A DNA stretch of 64,000 bases from Dysidea avara (GCF_963678975.1 NC_089274.1:25085053-25149052); one strand, 5' to 3'; shown: positions 12,280 through 24,627, numbered from the stretch's first letter. Program-made: numbers and translations. The notes: generated from the sequence alone by a model not told the origin.

Positions 12280-12566
12280 CACCATCTTTCCCGCCTTCCA
12301 GGGCCCCCGCCTCCCACCCAATTTGCAGCTCGCCTGATACAGTCAACCTAGGTTTAACAACTATCTAAAATGGTGGGAAACTTAGTTGTTGGCTACTTGC
12401 ACAGTGGATGTTCTGGAAGGTAAGAAATTGGTGTAAAATGTGTGAAAATTTGGTACACATAGCTTCAACCATTGGCGAGCTACAACACACTAAACACTTA
12501 AAACTGGCATTTCTCGATACTTTTAAATAGGTGATAAGCCGGGTTTTGTCAGACTGGGTCACATAT

Positions 12567-13185
12567 GGGGGAGGGGTGTTATAGTATGTAATAATCAAAC
12601 ATCCATTGATTTATATTCAGTAAATTACTCTAATAAAGCATACACTTGTTGACAATACTATAATTGAGCAGTCAGTTTGGTGTTAAATGTTCGGATAATT
12701 GGGTTCAGATAATTGACTGATTCTCCACTGTATAGGCAACCTCCCTTGTTTTAGTACTTTCTATTTCTATAATCCCTCATAGAAGGTAGTGGTTGTAGCT
12801 ACCAGTTAAATGTTACAGGGTAAACTCATTAACTGGCCAGTTATTCCAGTTAACAGCTATTTTTTGCATGATTGAATGACTATAATTATAATCTCTAAGA
12901 TTGTTTGTTCAAAAATGTACATTTTGGGTACTCTTCTCATGTATCACACTTCTGACATTTGTAGTAGGATTCTGCTATAATCACTTTGTGCCCATTACTT
13001 TGGCCACTATAGGCTAGGGACAATCTGAAAAACTGTACCAAAAATTTTAAGGGAACATAACTTATTATTACATGCTAGCTAGGTGCAGCACAAAAATTGC
13101 AAGAAATATCAGTTAGCTGGATAATCGACAGTTATGATCTGCTCAGTAAGCGGATATGATATTCTGTCCAGTTCCACAACTCTAA
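12567..13185. other. Non-coding stretch of unit B1
   Basis: AT-rich. Contains a half-copy of a pogo-like element near 12,690-12,735 (ataattgactgattctccac) and nothing else that I recognise. Confidence 0.4.
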
Positions 13186-13290
13186 CCTGAAATATACATA
13201 TATACTAGTGGACAATATTAATCTCTATTTTAGTCTATACCCATGACTGAATTAGGGATGAATAGTAATGTCCACTAATATACCTTCAGG
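13186..13290. mobile_element. Short hairpin element (105 bp)
   Basis: Ends cctgaaatatacatatatac and ccactaatataccttcagg are inverted copies, with tactagtggaca against tgtccacta. A miniature inverted-repeat element of unknown family. Confidence 0.6.
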
Positions 13291-13387
13291 TGTAGGGGGA
13301 CCTCACTTGTTTCACTACTTTTTATTCCTTTGATCCCTAAACAAACTTAAAATTTTAATATTTCCTTTTGTTTACTTAATTATGACT

Positions 13388-14480
13388 GGACAGACTGTTG
13401 AACCCGTGCATTCTAGAAAGATAGGCACCAGAATTAATGATTTTGTCTGAATGCATGCCCCCAAATATTAATTTGAAAAGTGGAGAGTGGCCATTACACT
13501 TCGTTATTCAGCTATGTTCAACCTGTTACATAGCATTACAAATGAAAGAAGCGCCTCTGCAATCAATTCAGTTTAGGGACCCGTCGATTATGCTGGCATA
13601 ATAATGGGCATAATAGGTGCCTGAAAGCATTGAGCATAATGCTAGCATAATAGGCAGAAAAGTTGTGCAATACTATAAATTTTTGCTTATATCAAAATAC
13701 ATATCCCACAAAAAGATCGATATACTCTAATAGAACAGTCAGTAACTCCAATAAAATTATCAGGTAGCGGACTGTTCTATTAGAGTATATCGATCTTTTC
13801 TGTGACTTGCATTTCGACAAGCAAGGATTTACAGTCTGTGCTTCAACCACTTACTGCTTTCCCATAAAGTGCAAAGTTATTAGAAAAACATGGGAACTGA
13901 GGTAAAAATATTGAGCATAATTTGAGCATAATAGGTAAATATTGAGCATTAATTTAAGCATAATAGGTAAATTTTTGGGCAGTGCAGCATAGCATAATAG
14001 GTAAATTAATGAGCATAATCGGCGGGTACTACAAAAAACTATGGACAATTTCTGTTATAAATGTATAGGGAAGCCATCAAAGCACCCCGCCACAATTGAC
14101 ATCTTACACTGTCAGCAAAGATAATTAAGTAACACACAAAGAGGCAAAGGTAATCCATGAAGCATGCAGTCTGCATGTGTACTGTGGTATGCCAAAAGGC
14201 ACCTGTCGGGCTGAAGTGATATCTAGCAGTGAAAAAATCATCAGTAGCCTTAGCCGTTATTGAGTATGCTTGTCTGAAGGCATCAGGCAATTAGTTAGAC
14301 AGTCAGCAGAAAATTCCACCGAATACAAAAGAATTGTGACTTATAGTAAGCGTTTTGCATCATACTGAGGGCACTTTTGGGCTTGGTTATGCCTAACCAA
14401 TACTGCCAAAACACCACGTATTGTGAAGCTGGTTTCTGGTCAATATTTTGTTGTGAAAAGTTGCAAACTTCCGTGATCCC
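13388..14480. repeat. Dispersed repeat family R2, copy 1 (interrupted)
   Basis: Shares phrases with 30,485-31,110: agctatgttcaacctgttac, tatggacaatttc, ggtatgccaaaaggcacct, gtctgaaggcatca. The match is split by the insertion at 13,574-14,031. Its 3' part resembles the conserved module also present at 44,925-45,060 and 50,155-50,315. Confidence 0.7.
13574..14031. mobile_element. TIR element built from a 'gcataataggt' motif
   Basis: Ends tagggacccgtcgattatgc and gcataatcggcgggtacta are inverted copies. The body repeats the phrase agcataataggtaaat several times. It matches the element at 50,316-51,237 (taggcctgcgcctattatgc), which has a clean 8-bp target duplication. No clear duplication is seen here. 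A palindromic segment at about 13,713-13,800 (gatcgatatactctaatag) is nested within. Confidence 0.7.
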
Positions 14481-16136
14481 TATATACAGTACTATCTAAT
14501 ATACAGCACTACCATACTTTTTGATCATCTTCACATTATATTGCATAAGTGGTCATGAGAAATGTGTATAGTGTTAAGGTCATTTCTTTGGTTATGATAA
14601 CCAATCGTTTGATTATGGTTTCTTTCATCTGTGTTTGTGGCATCCAGCATAAATCCAAATGTTGCATCTCCTTACATTACTCCACATGCAGTCAATGCAC
14701 AAATAGGTTGAAATCATGTTTACTCTCAAATTGTAGTAGTGCTTAATTAAAAAAATATGTCATACCTCTAGCCAATTAACTAAATAGTCTAGCATTAATA
14801 AAATTGAACTAATTGCTTGATATTATTGCCTGCAAACTGGACTGTTATTTCAACGTACATTATAGAGTAAGAGTTATACAGCTTATTGGCTTTTATTGCT
14901 ATAGGAATGTACTTTAGCTACCTATAAAAAGGGGTTCACTATTGTAGCCAAGCAGTACAGTGCACACAAAGAGTCATGGGTGGTAACAGCACGAGTTTCT
15001 AAAAGTAGATATTATGTAATGTTTTGTAGCTAGTATTATATAATAATATCTAATCTTAGAAACTCATGCATGCTGTTACCACTAGTGATGTCTCATTGTG
15101 TTGCCACGACTCTTTGTGTTTCTACACTGCTTGACAACAACCACAAATAGCTTTGATCTACAGCACCCTCATATTATCTTATGTAACATATTGCATAAGC
15201 AGTCATTCCACAGTATGAAAACTGAATGTAGGTCCATCCTTTGTGTTGCGCTGCATGGCAACAACCACACATAGCTTTGATCTTCTATTATCACAAACAC
15301 CTTCACATTGTCTTATGTAACATATTGCATAAGCAGTCATGCCACACTGACAGCCATGGCTCGCCACGGCCATAAGTAGTCATGCCATAAGCAGTCACAC
15401 CATAAGCAGTCATGCCACAGCCATGGTATTTTCAGTGATACTGAAAAATGTGGGTTCATCTCTTTGTGTTTGTGGCATCTAGCATAAATGTATATTGTTG
15501 TGTCTCCTTACATAATTCCATGTGCAGTTAACTTTTGGTTGCACAAAACTATCTAAACCAGAATTCACCGACACAGTCCTAACAGGATAATAACCATAAA
15601 ATGATGGTATATCTACAGGGGCGGATACAGAGGGGCTCATATGATAGTAAAATCACACCTTTAAAACCATTTTCAACAAGTCTAAAAACATTACATCAGT
15701 AACTATTTTTAGCTAGAGGTACTAAATACATTGGAGGTCAAATTTGGGTAGTTTTATAATGAATGCAGGCAATTTGAGTGGTTTGAGCACTACTGGTAAT
15801 ATTAGTTTAACTTATATATGCAATAAGTAACCCAATTTAAATTTAGTGATAAACTTCACCTGTGAAGTGGACAATCAAGACAGAACCTACATTAAGATTC
15901 ACCCTTGACCTACATCAAAGACCTGTGGACAACATGTAGCTACCACAGCCAGAATTATAAAGAATGGATTACAGTTAGGCTGAATGTCATTTTTATTGGG
16001 ACATGTGACTATAGATTGTAGGGTATACAAGTATATACAATTCATCCATGCAATGTTAAAAATATAAAGTAACCATATAAGCAACTCCCATTGGGGATAT
16101 CTCTGGCCAGGGCCGGGAGGATTCAACACACCTGAA
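14481..16136. repeat. Array unit B1, last part
   Basis: Diverged version of the unit A core: compare 14,540-15,080 with 1,120-1,790, including the hairpin. The stretch 15,740-15,870 (agtgataaacttcacctg) matches 22,540-22,610 at the end of unit B2. No gene seen; the small frames here are shadows of the repeat. Confidence 0.65.
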
Positions 16137-18480
16137 TTTTACTAGAGAGTATAGCTAACTACAACACTGCAAAAAGGGTAAAAACTAAAAACTAGACTGA
16201 GAAGTTAATGATAAAATTCACGTTACCAAAAGAATCTTCTTTACTCCATGCAACCTGACAATATCTACCATAAGCAGCTGAGTACTTATAAAATTGCAAT
16301 GATAATTATTAAAGGTAAAGCTGTCACAATAGTTTTCACTACAAAGTATCCCAACTGACATGTTTGGTAGTCACTGAATAGCCGGTGCAACAAGGAATCA
16401 GTCAACTAAAAAATATTGTAGTCAGATACTCAGATTGCATAATGGAAAATTCTTTTGCAAACGTGAACTAACTCCTCTAGGGTAACTGCAACCCCCTATA
16501 CATTATTAGCTTTTAATTGATAAAATTCCAGGTAGTAAAAATACAATTTTAAATGTTATTTACTGACAATTTACTTATTGTATGTACCAAAAAGAGCATA
16601 ATATCAATATTGCTGGCAGTGCAGATGGAAGTAGTTAACAGCATTGGTGACAACTGCATGTCACGTACTGCCTTCAGATATAGCTGTAATGGATGTACAC
16701 TATATACTTCATTGTGTTACATAACTGTAATTTATGTTGCTACTTATATAGTTGGGAATGTATGTCAGTAAAGTATGATTTTCTGATGTAGATATTTAGC
16801 TAGTTGAGAACATAATTCTCATGATGCTTAGTCATGATTTGCTGATGAATGTGATGATCAAACAAGGCATTACAAAATGGCAGTAACAAAATGTTTGTTA
16901 AGATGACAAAGTTGGATTTACAGTGTGATGTAGCCAGCTCACATCATTTGTTTACAATACAGTACATATGCCACATGTCAATACTTGCACTTACCCACAG
17001 CTGCAATTTCGTTAATTAAATTTCAATCTTCTCAAGTGATGTTGAAAGATCTGTGCTAGATAACGCTGAAATATGTACTTGAGTATAAATGCATGCATAA
17101 ATGTTTATACATTTGAAGTGGTGGATAGCATGATACACAATTTGTAGGCATGCTGCCACAGCTGCTACCAATGATCAGTGACAACCCTTTGTCAGTTGCA
17201 CTGCATGGATGGATAGCGCTATTATCACCTGCATCTTCACACTGTCTTATATAACATATTGCATAAGTGGATATGCGAGCTTGACCATGTGTACAGTTAA
17301 GGCTATTTCGTTGGTTATGATAACTAACTGTTTGATATAATGTGGTTTCCCTTACCTCATTACAATTGTTATGATAGCTAACTGTTTGATATAATATGGT
17401 TTCTTCAACTGCAACCAGCATAAATCCATATTGCATCTCCTTACGTAACTCCACATGCAGTCAATACACATAAGTATTAGGTTGTTCACTCCCAAATAGA
17501 CATAAGCATAAATTATAATACTGCTTAATTGCAATGATTTGCTGCTAGTAAATGAGTTATACCTGTAACCAATCAGCCAGTTAGTCTAGCATTACAAAGT
17601 ATTTAAATGAACCATTAGCTAACTGATTGATATTTATTGCCTGCAAACCAGACTAATATTGCAATGTACATGCATTATAGAGTTACAGCTTATTGGCTTT
17701 AATTGTTATAGGAATGTACTATAGCTACTCATCAAAGGGGTTCACTATTATACTGTTTTAGCCACACAGACAAGAGTCATGGGTGGTAGTGCATGAGTTT
17801 CTAAGAGTAGATATTATGTAACGTTGTAGCTGGGCAGTTGTAACTAGTATTATATAATAACATTACATAATATCTAGTCATAGAAACTCATGCTGAAGCC
17901 GTTACCATGGATGTGTTGCTGTCTTTTGTGCCAGCCCTGCATGGAAACAACCATACATAGCTTTGACCTTCTATTATCACAACAACCTCACATTGTCTTA
18001 TGTAACATATTGCATAAGCATGCAGTCACGCCACTGTGAGGACGATGGACAGTAACTAGTTACATATAAGGTCATTCAGTATGAGTATACTGTTGTATCT
18101 CTACATAATTCCACGTGCAGCCAATTTCAAGGACATTGGTTGCACCTCAAAGCCACGTAGTCGTATTTACAACCAAACCGGAAGTGACGGACAACACGGT
18201 CACGACTCCCTAAAACGATGTTGTACCTGCAAGGGCGGATCCAGAGGAGTTCCACTCTGACGTATGACAGTAAAAATCACTCCTTAACATAGCTTCAAAA
18301 TTGGATCTACCATTTTTGATGCTGCAGCATGAGGATATCGGCTCGATCGGTATTACGATTTTACAATCCACCGGTAATTATTTTCAGAGGCGCTAACTAA
18401 TTTTATTGGGAGATCAGAAAAACAACAACAACAAATGCAAGTGATTTGAGCAGCATTTAGCTAAACGTCATTTTACCTGG
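16137..18480. repeat. Array unit A2, near-identical to A1
   Basis: 16,138-18,375 is nearly identical to 1-2,254. After 18,375 it continues as the empty site of the 6.25 kb foldback element (aatccaccggtaattatttt), matching 8,555 onward in A1. Confidence 0.85.
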
Positions 18481-18518
18481 ACAACTACTTCAGATTGTAG
18501 GCTAAGGGTATACATTCA

Positions 18519-18899
18519 ATGCTAAAAAACATTGTGATATGCAACACCAAGTGCCCATCTATCACCCTCCTAGAATTAACCTGCCCTCTGGACTCCAGTC
18601 AGCATATTCAGGCTGCCCGCGGTAGGAAGCAGAATAAAGTGGAGTATCTCCAATTGTTAGCTGAATTTGACCATCTAAACATCTCTAACTATTATGACAC
18701 AATTGAGATATCTGTCCTAGGCCATTACCAACCATCCACAGTCACGGATCTGCTGAATTTATTAACTTTTGTCCATCCTGTAGTGAAACCATCAAGGTCA
18801 GCCATCAAGAAACTTCTAGATACTGCTGCTTCTGCCAGTATGTTGGCATCCAGGAGAATATTCTTGGCGAAGGACTGTAGGGAGTGGAACCCTAATTAA
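18519..18899 (+). mobile_element. Retroelement C-terminal fragment
   Basis: A 126-residue open frame with the block LLELTCPLDSSQHIQAARGRK, residues 17-37. This resembles the 'ELTVPWE...AxxRKxxKY' block found C-terminal of reverse transcriptase in many invertebrate retroelements, thought to be nuclease-like (family knowledge from memory). Catalytic residues cannot be confirmed by eye. It lies between unit A2 and the LINE that starts near 18,990. It could be a stray piece of a separate element. Confidence 0.45.
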
Positions 18900-18989
18900 G
18901 TAACATCCATATAATTGTATTTTTTTGTATTTTCCCTTTCCATGCCCACATTAGTTTCATTTGTGATCGCATGTTGACCGAGGGCCCAC

Positions 18990-20953
18990 ATGCGTATTTA
19001 TTTGCACATATTTTCATCATTTGTGATGGTTTCTCTCTCTAATAAACATGAAGACTGGGCTGCATATTGTTCAGCAAGAAATGAAGTGAATAATAAACTG
19101 GAGTTAGCACACTCTTCCTACTGTAGAAGAATGTTTGATGATTCTTTTCTGGCAATCGCAGACAGTTTTGGAAGTACATCAAAGCCAAATGCAAAGATTC
19201 ATCAGGAATTTTTCCTTTACTTGTGAATGGTTCCATAGTATCTGATCCACAGGGAAAAGCTGCTGCTTTAAGTGATCAATTCCAGTCTGTATTTACCCTA
19301 GAGGACACATCAAACATACCTAAATTGGATGACAACAGTTTTATTACTCCTATGCCAGAAATTTCTTTTTCAACCAGTGGTATACAAACTTTGTTACATA
19401 ACCTCGACCCAAACAAGGCTCAAGGCCCCGATAAGATTGCCCCCTTTGTGTTAAAGAACTGTGCTGCAGAAATAGCTCCCATATTAGAAATTATTTTTAA
19501 ACAGTCACTAAACTCAGGGTTCTCCCTTCTGACTGGCTTACTGCAAATGTCTGTCCTGTCTTTAAGAAAGGTGACCGTAATACGCCATCTAATTATCGTC
19601 CCATTTCCTTAACATCATGTTGTTGTAAGATAACGGAACATGTAATATTTCACTCTATAATGGATCATGTTCAACATAATAACATTTTAATTGATAATCA
19701 ACATGGATTTAGGTCAGGATTTTCCTGCCAAACACAATTAATCTCACTGGTAGAAGACATATCTCATGCAATGGACAGTGGATTTCAGACAGATGTGATA
19801 CTATTGGATTTTAGTAAAGCTTTTGACACTGTCCCTCACATACGTCTCCTTATTAAGCTCAAAAATTGTACAATTGATAATTTTATTATGACTTGGATCA
19901 AATCCTGGCTTATCCAATGCACACAATCTGTTGTTGTAGATGGTACTAGTTCCTCACTGGTTTCCGTACTATCGGGTGTGCCTCAAGGGACTGTCTTGGG
20001 TCCCTTATTGTTTTTATTATACATTAACGATATTGCAAATAGAGTGTCATCTTCAATTCGTCTGATTACTGATGACTGCATCTTATACAGAGTTATCAAG
20101 TGTGAAAATGATTCTATTATCCTTCAGCGTGATCTTGATCTATTATCTCAGTGGGCAACATTTTGGCAAATGAAGTTCAATGTATCTAAGTGTGTACTAA
20201 TTCGATGCTCTCGATCACTTGATCCACTCAATATGACTACCAACTACATAATCATATTCTAGAAGTAAGAGATGAGCATTTGTATTTGGGTGTCCTGTTA
20301 CACAAATCCCTATCATGGTCTAATCATATTATTATTTAAACTTGTTGCAAAAGCATCACAATTATTCAACTTTTTAAGACGCAACTTGAGTAACTGTTCT
20401 CCCTCAGTTAAAGCCACTGCCTACCTTACTATATTTCATCCTGTTTTAGAGTATGCGGCATCATTATGGGACCCATACCAACAAAATGACATCTTATCCC
20501 TAGAAAAGGTCCAACGTAGAGCTGCTCGGTGGGCACTGTCTGACTATATAATAGACTTAGCAGTGTAACTGATATGCTAGAGATTTTGGATTGGCCGTCA
20601 CTTGAATCTAGACGAAGAATTGGTCGACCACAAACATTTTATAAAGGAATCAACAACTTATCAGGATTATCCATTCCACCATATTTCTTGCCAACTCAAC
20701 GATCCACCAGACACCACCACACTCACCACTTTATCCAACCCAGTACACGGTCCAGTTATTACCAACATTCTTTTTTTCCAAGAACAATCAAAGATTGGAG
20801 CAGCTTGCCAGTATCTGTCATAGAATCAGAAAACGTAGATACATTATCTAATTGTTTGCTGTATATCTTATGTGTATGTGTGATTTCTTTGGGGTGTTGA
20901 TCACCCTCTGGGTGCATCGGCAATTGCCGTCTGCCCAGTAACAATAAATAAAT
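18990..20953 (+). mobile_element. LINE, decayed: reverse transcriptase and 3' end
   Basis: Successive frames give ordered pieces of a non-LTR reverse transcriptase. 19,223-19,612 has the finger region (LDPNKAQGPDKIAPFVLKN). 19,660-20,262 has motif A (VILLDFSKAFDTVPH), motif B (LSGVPQGTVLGPLLFLLYIND) and a broken motif C (ITDDC in place of FADD). 20,272-20,568 and 20,574-20,900 hold the thumb and C-terminal region. At least four frame breaks make it a pseudo-element. It ends in aataaataaattt near 20,953. No endonuclease half is seen, so it is 5' truncated. Confidence 0.9.
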
Positions 20954-21112
20954 TTAAAAAAAGATTATAATAGCCAACTGGTTTATACCGACCAGGGACG
21001 GGAGGATTTAACTATAATACGTATTTGTAATTGTACTTGTAAATTAGCTTTACGCCCCAGGTGAGCTCTGCTAATCAAATATAATAACAACAATAATTAA
21101 CTCCCCTAGATT

Positions 21113-22660
21113 TTACTAGAGAGTTCAGTATACCACAATGCAAAAAGGTAAGGATTATCTTTTGTAAAAACTAAAAGAACTGAGGAATTGAGTCATGTTA
21201 CTATTTACTAGCTAAAAGGAATTTCCTTTACTCAGTGCAATGCAATCTGCAGCTGACTGCCATATCCTAGTTAAACTACCATAACCAGCTGCATACAATA
21301 GACCCTAAGTTATCCGACCCTGGTTTATCCGAAAATGGAAATTACTGCTGGCTTTATTAGAGTATTTGACTACCAAGTGTATGTTATATTCGAGTATTTC
21401 AACAGAGCTCTGAACGTATGGACTTCAGTTATCCAAAAAATTCACTGGCTTGTCTGAACACCTTTTTCATTTCCTGAGACACATTTGGGTTCGGATAACT
21501 GAGGCTCCACTGTACTTATAAGAGGAGTTAATTCACATTACCAATAGGAATTTCCTTTACTTTATGCAGTCTGCAGCTGACTCCAGCTAATATTTATAAT
21601 TATCCCATGTAGTTATTGTATTACTTTCTGTTGTAGTTAACTGATTTCTTGTGGCACTGGCTATTAAGTGACCATCAAATGTGTCAGTTGGAATGCTTTG
21701 TAGTGAAAATTATTGCGACAACTTTATCTTTAATATTTAGGCTGGGACCAGAATGTGGGCAGTAAAGTATGATTTGCTGATGATGTAGCTACTATTTTAG
21801 CTACTTGCAACATAATTCTCATGATGCCTATCATGATTTGCTGATGAATGTGATGATGTGGCCAGCTCACATAGTTTGTTTACAAATTGATTTACAACAC
21901 TTATGCCGCATGTCGAAATATGCACTTACAGACAGCTGTCTAGACTGCAATTGCATTAATTTTCAACCTTCTTAAGTGATGTTGAATTACCTGTGCTAGA
22001 AAACATCAGTTGAAATATGTACTGGAGTATAATGTCTTGCATGCATAAACGTTTATCATGATACACAATATGTAGGCATGCTGCCACAGCTGCTACCATC
22101 AGATAACCTTTTTGTCAGTGACGACTCTTTGTCAATTGCACTTCATGGGGTGGCTACCTCATAGCTTTGATTTTCTCACTTGCACCTTCACATTGTCTTA
22201 TGTAACATACTGCATAAAATAAGTGTCATGAGAGCTTGACAATGTGCATGATTAAGGTCATTTCTTTGGTTATGATAACTAATCATTTGATATGATTTCT
22301 TTCATCAGTGTTTGTGGCATCCAGCATAAAACCTATCCTTACACAACTCCGCACACAGTCAATACACATAGGTTGTAAGTAATCATGTTTACTTCCAAAA
22401 ATTTAACAGTCAGTGTTTAATGCAATAATCTTTAAGTGTGTATGCATGGGACATTAATAATTTTTAAAATAATTATTGATGCTTAATATATCTAAAACTG
22501 CTGGAGAACAAATTCAAGTTTGGGGTTAAATTTGAGTGATTCGAGCTTTCAGTAATAGCTTGTTCTTTAACTTATACAATAAGTATAATTCATGTAGTGA
22601 TAAACTTCACCTGAAATGTTTTAACACTGTAGTCAATAAGTGATCAAGGCCCTTTTAAGG
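21113..22660. repeat. Array unit B2
   Basis: Begins attttactagagagttcag and follows unit B1 closely to about 21,840, then matches the shared A/B core (compare 22,040-22,340 with 980-1,350). Ends near 22,660, about 200 bp from the stop of the first VDE-like gene. No gene within. Confidence 0.75.
21296..21512. mobile_element. pogo/Tc1-like miniature element copy 3
   Basis: Same insertion as 10,098-10,317 carried along by the duplication; ends caatagaccctaagttatcc and ataactgaggctccactg. Confidence 0.7.
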
Positions 22661-22862
22661 AGGATTTTGTGAAACCCTTAAACCTCCTCCACTCTACATG
22701 CAATTCTCTTTTCAATTCTGAAATGTTAATGTCTATCAAACTGGTTCCCTCTACTGCCATTTTATATTTTAAATTAGCTTTTACAAAATTACCTGTATAG
22801 AATAAACAAAAGTTTCATAACTAACTGTAAATGTTTGCCATAATATATAGCTAATAAGTTAA

Positions 22863-23735
22863 TTAGTTTGTCTTCAAATTCTCACAATTCATCACATCAT
22901 CTTGACAAAATTCTGATAAATCAAGACCAACAGCAGTTTTAAATGACATTGATATCTTCCCATAATCATTGGTAGGAATACTAGTATTACGTGCCATGAC
23001 AATAGCTCCCTCATAGTTCCAATTCATAGTATTCCCACAGTAATAGGCAGTTACATATGAGCCATCTTCAGCTTTATCCAGCAACCACCAAGTCTCATAG
23101 TGAAGTAATCCAGCATCATAGTATTTGAAAGAAATCTTCTGGCCAGCTGGAGCAACTGGCATTTGAAATTTCTGTGAAATAACAGCATGGCTGCCATTTG
23201 CAAGAGGTACCACATAAGAAGGAGCATATTCCCAGGAGTTGTCATTGATTGCTTGAAAATGGGTATGCTGGCATGGATAACAGTCATAAACTTTATGATA
23301 TCCACGGACTACCCACCAATAGCCATCTAGATCTTTCACAGAAAGCTGCTTCACTGGTTTCACGATTGACGTGCGACATGTGTTTGGTATCAGTGGAAGG
23401 CTTATGCAGTTGTGTTCGGTCACACATCTCATGTACTTGTCAATGGTTTTGTCATATAGAGAGAACTGACATATATTCGCGCAATTCTGCACCTGAAATT
23501 TTTGGGTGGTGTTGTCCTCGTCCCATTGATCTAAACATTTAGCATTGCACGCAATATAGTCTCGGCAAATTTTGTTGCCTTCACATTCCGTCATACTAAC
23601 CAAGCAATGTTCTGTCAGACAGGCCAGGCTAACATTCGCTGAAGCGAAGAGGGAGTCGACAGCGCCTGTTGCAGCAGATGCGTTAGCTATAAATACGAAT
23701 ACAGCGATCCATATGCCGGCGCATTTTAGGCCCAT
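22863..23735 (-). CDS. Secreted violaxanthin de-epoxidase-like protein, paralogue 1
   Basis: Single-exon frame of 290 residues, near the size of the plant VDE Cys-rich plus lipocalin part. Residues 1-21 are a signal peptide (hydrophobic core WIAVFVFIANA, cleavage likely near ASA). The Cys-rich domain (39-120) has C39, C44, C51, C57, C63, C67, C85, C89, C104 and C110; the steps 5, 7, 6, 6, 4 equal those I recall for plant VDE. The lipocalin-like domain (about 130-275) has DLDGYW at 135-140, YDCYPC at 150-155, LHYETWW at 211-217, AYYCG at 230-234 and NYEGAIVMAR at 240-249. These line up with DFNGKW, FDAFDC, LHYQDDW, VYYRG and GYGGAVVYTR of VDE. Catalytic Asp177 is at best Glu214; Trp179 and Tyr198 equivalents remain. 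The C-terminal Glu-rich region of VDE is absent. Four N-glycosylation sequons (N34, N75, N180, N250) suit an extracellular protein. Ligand or substrate is unknown; a carotenoid is only a guess. Confidence 0.9.
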   Translation of the reverse strand: MGLKCAGIWIAVFVFIANASAATGAVDSLFASANVSLACLTEHCLVSMTECEGNKICRDYIACNAKCLDQWDEDNTTQKFQVQNCANICQFSLYDKTIDKYMRCVTEHNCISLPLIPNTCRTSIVKPVKQLSVKDLDGYWWVVRGYHKVYDCYPCQHTHFQAINDNSWEYAPSYVVPLANGSHAVISQKFQMPVAPAGQKISFKYYDAGLLHYETWWLLDKAEDGSYVTAYYCGNTMNWNYEGAIVMARNTSIPTNDYGKISMSFKTAVGLDLSEFCQDDVMNCENLKTN

Positions 23736-23830
23736 AGTTAGCTAATTGTCAGCAAACAAGTCTAAACGCTTAGTTACGCGTAGCTATTTTGGTTCTTTCA
23801 GAGATAAGTGACTGCAGTGTGAACGCATTT

Positions 23831-23840
23831 GTATATATAC
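23831..23840 (-). promoter_or_regulatory. Putative TATA box of VDE-like gene 1
   Basis: The minus-strand sequence gtatatatac lies about 96-105 bp upstream of the ATG. The second paralogue has a TATA-like palindrome at a similar distance, which supports a shared core promoter layout. No experimental start site is known. Confidence 0.45.
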
Positions 23841-24252
23841 GTATAACGGCTACCCTCATTGCATCTCATTATACAATACTATTACATAACTGTACGTAAA
23901 TGATAATTATTAAGAATCCCGAACCAACAATCATGTGACACTAATCACTTGATACATGCATCACATGATTGTGGGATATCGAGGTGCAGGATTTGATTGT
24001 GGAAGCTTATACTCCGCCCATGCATTACTCTTGTCTGTGAGTTTTGTGTAGTTTATAGTTTGCGCAGCTTTAATTTGTTGCTAGGTATATAGTCTGGCGC
24101 GTACTCCAGAATTTTTCTTCTGCGCTAAAAAAATTGTTTTCGTTGTCACGGTCGTCGGTCTCGTCGTCGGTTTAGCGACTCAGCAACGATAGCTATTTAC
24201 AAAAGCAAATGAACACATGAATATACAAAACAGAAGTTTACTACCGAAGAAA
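23841..24252. other. Upstream region of VDE-like gene 1
   Basis: Contains an inverted pair around 23,924-23,968 (caatcatgtgac... / ...gcatcacatgattg). No coding signal. It ends at a miniature element at 24,253. Confidence 0.4.
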
Positions 24253-24594
24253 GGCCACTCCAAATAAATTCTCTGTTTCCCGTCCTGGACTGACTCAGGT
24301 ATATTTGCATGCGGGCGGGCGGTCTTCCATTCAGTATAAAATTCGTAGCTTTTCAAGCCATTATTTACCTGGCACAACCATAAAAAGCTGCATAGCATAA
24401 AATTAATTAAGCTTGTACCTTTCTTTTTATGCTGTAAAAACGCAAACGTGATAACACTGCTGACACGTGAGCTAACATTGTTACAAAGATGGCTTTTACT
24501 GAGCCTTGAAAATAACGGAATAATGGAATATTTAGAGTTGACGGTAGCCAGATGCTGATGGTGGACAGGAACAGGGAATTTATTTGGAGTGGCC
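24253..24594. mobile_element. 'ggccactccaa' TIR element, copy 1
   Basis: Ends ggccactccaaataaattct and gaatttatttggagtggcc are inverted copies. The inner block holds the GC-rich phrase gcatgcgggcgggcggtc. The same family lies upstream of VDE-like gene 2 in the opposite orientation (42,400-42,750). A longer relative is at 49,025-50,130. Confidence 0.75.
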
Positions 24595-24627
24595 TAATAG
24601 GTGTTGCTTCCAAGGATCGGACCAAAG

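Larger units (their letters stand above)
11152..12562. mobile_element. 1.41 kb TIR element carrying a satellite
   Basis: Ends gtgacccagtctgagaaaac and gttttgtcagactgggtcac form a terminal inverted repeat, extended inward by ccggtcttatc against gataagccggg. ATAT flanks both sides (11,148-11,151; 12,563-12,566). Inside are a 125-bp hairpin element and four tandem 214-bp repeats. No transposase frame is visible, so it is non-autonomous. Superfamily unassigned. Confidence 0.75.
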
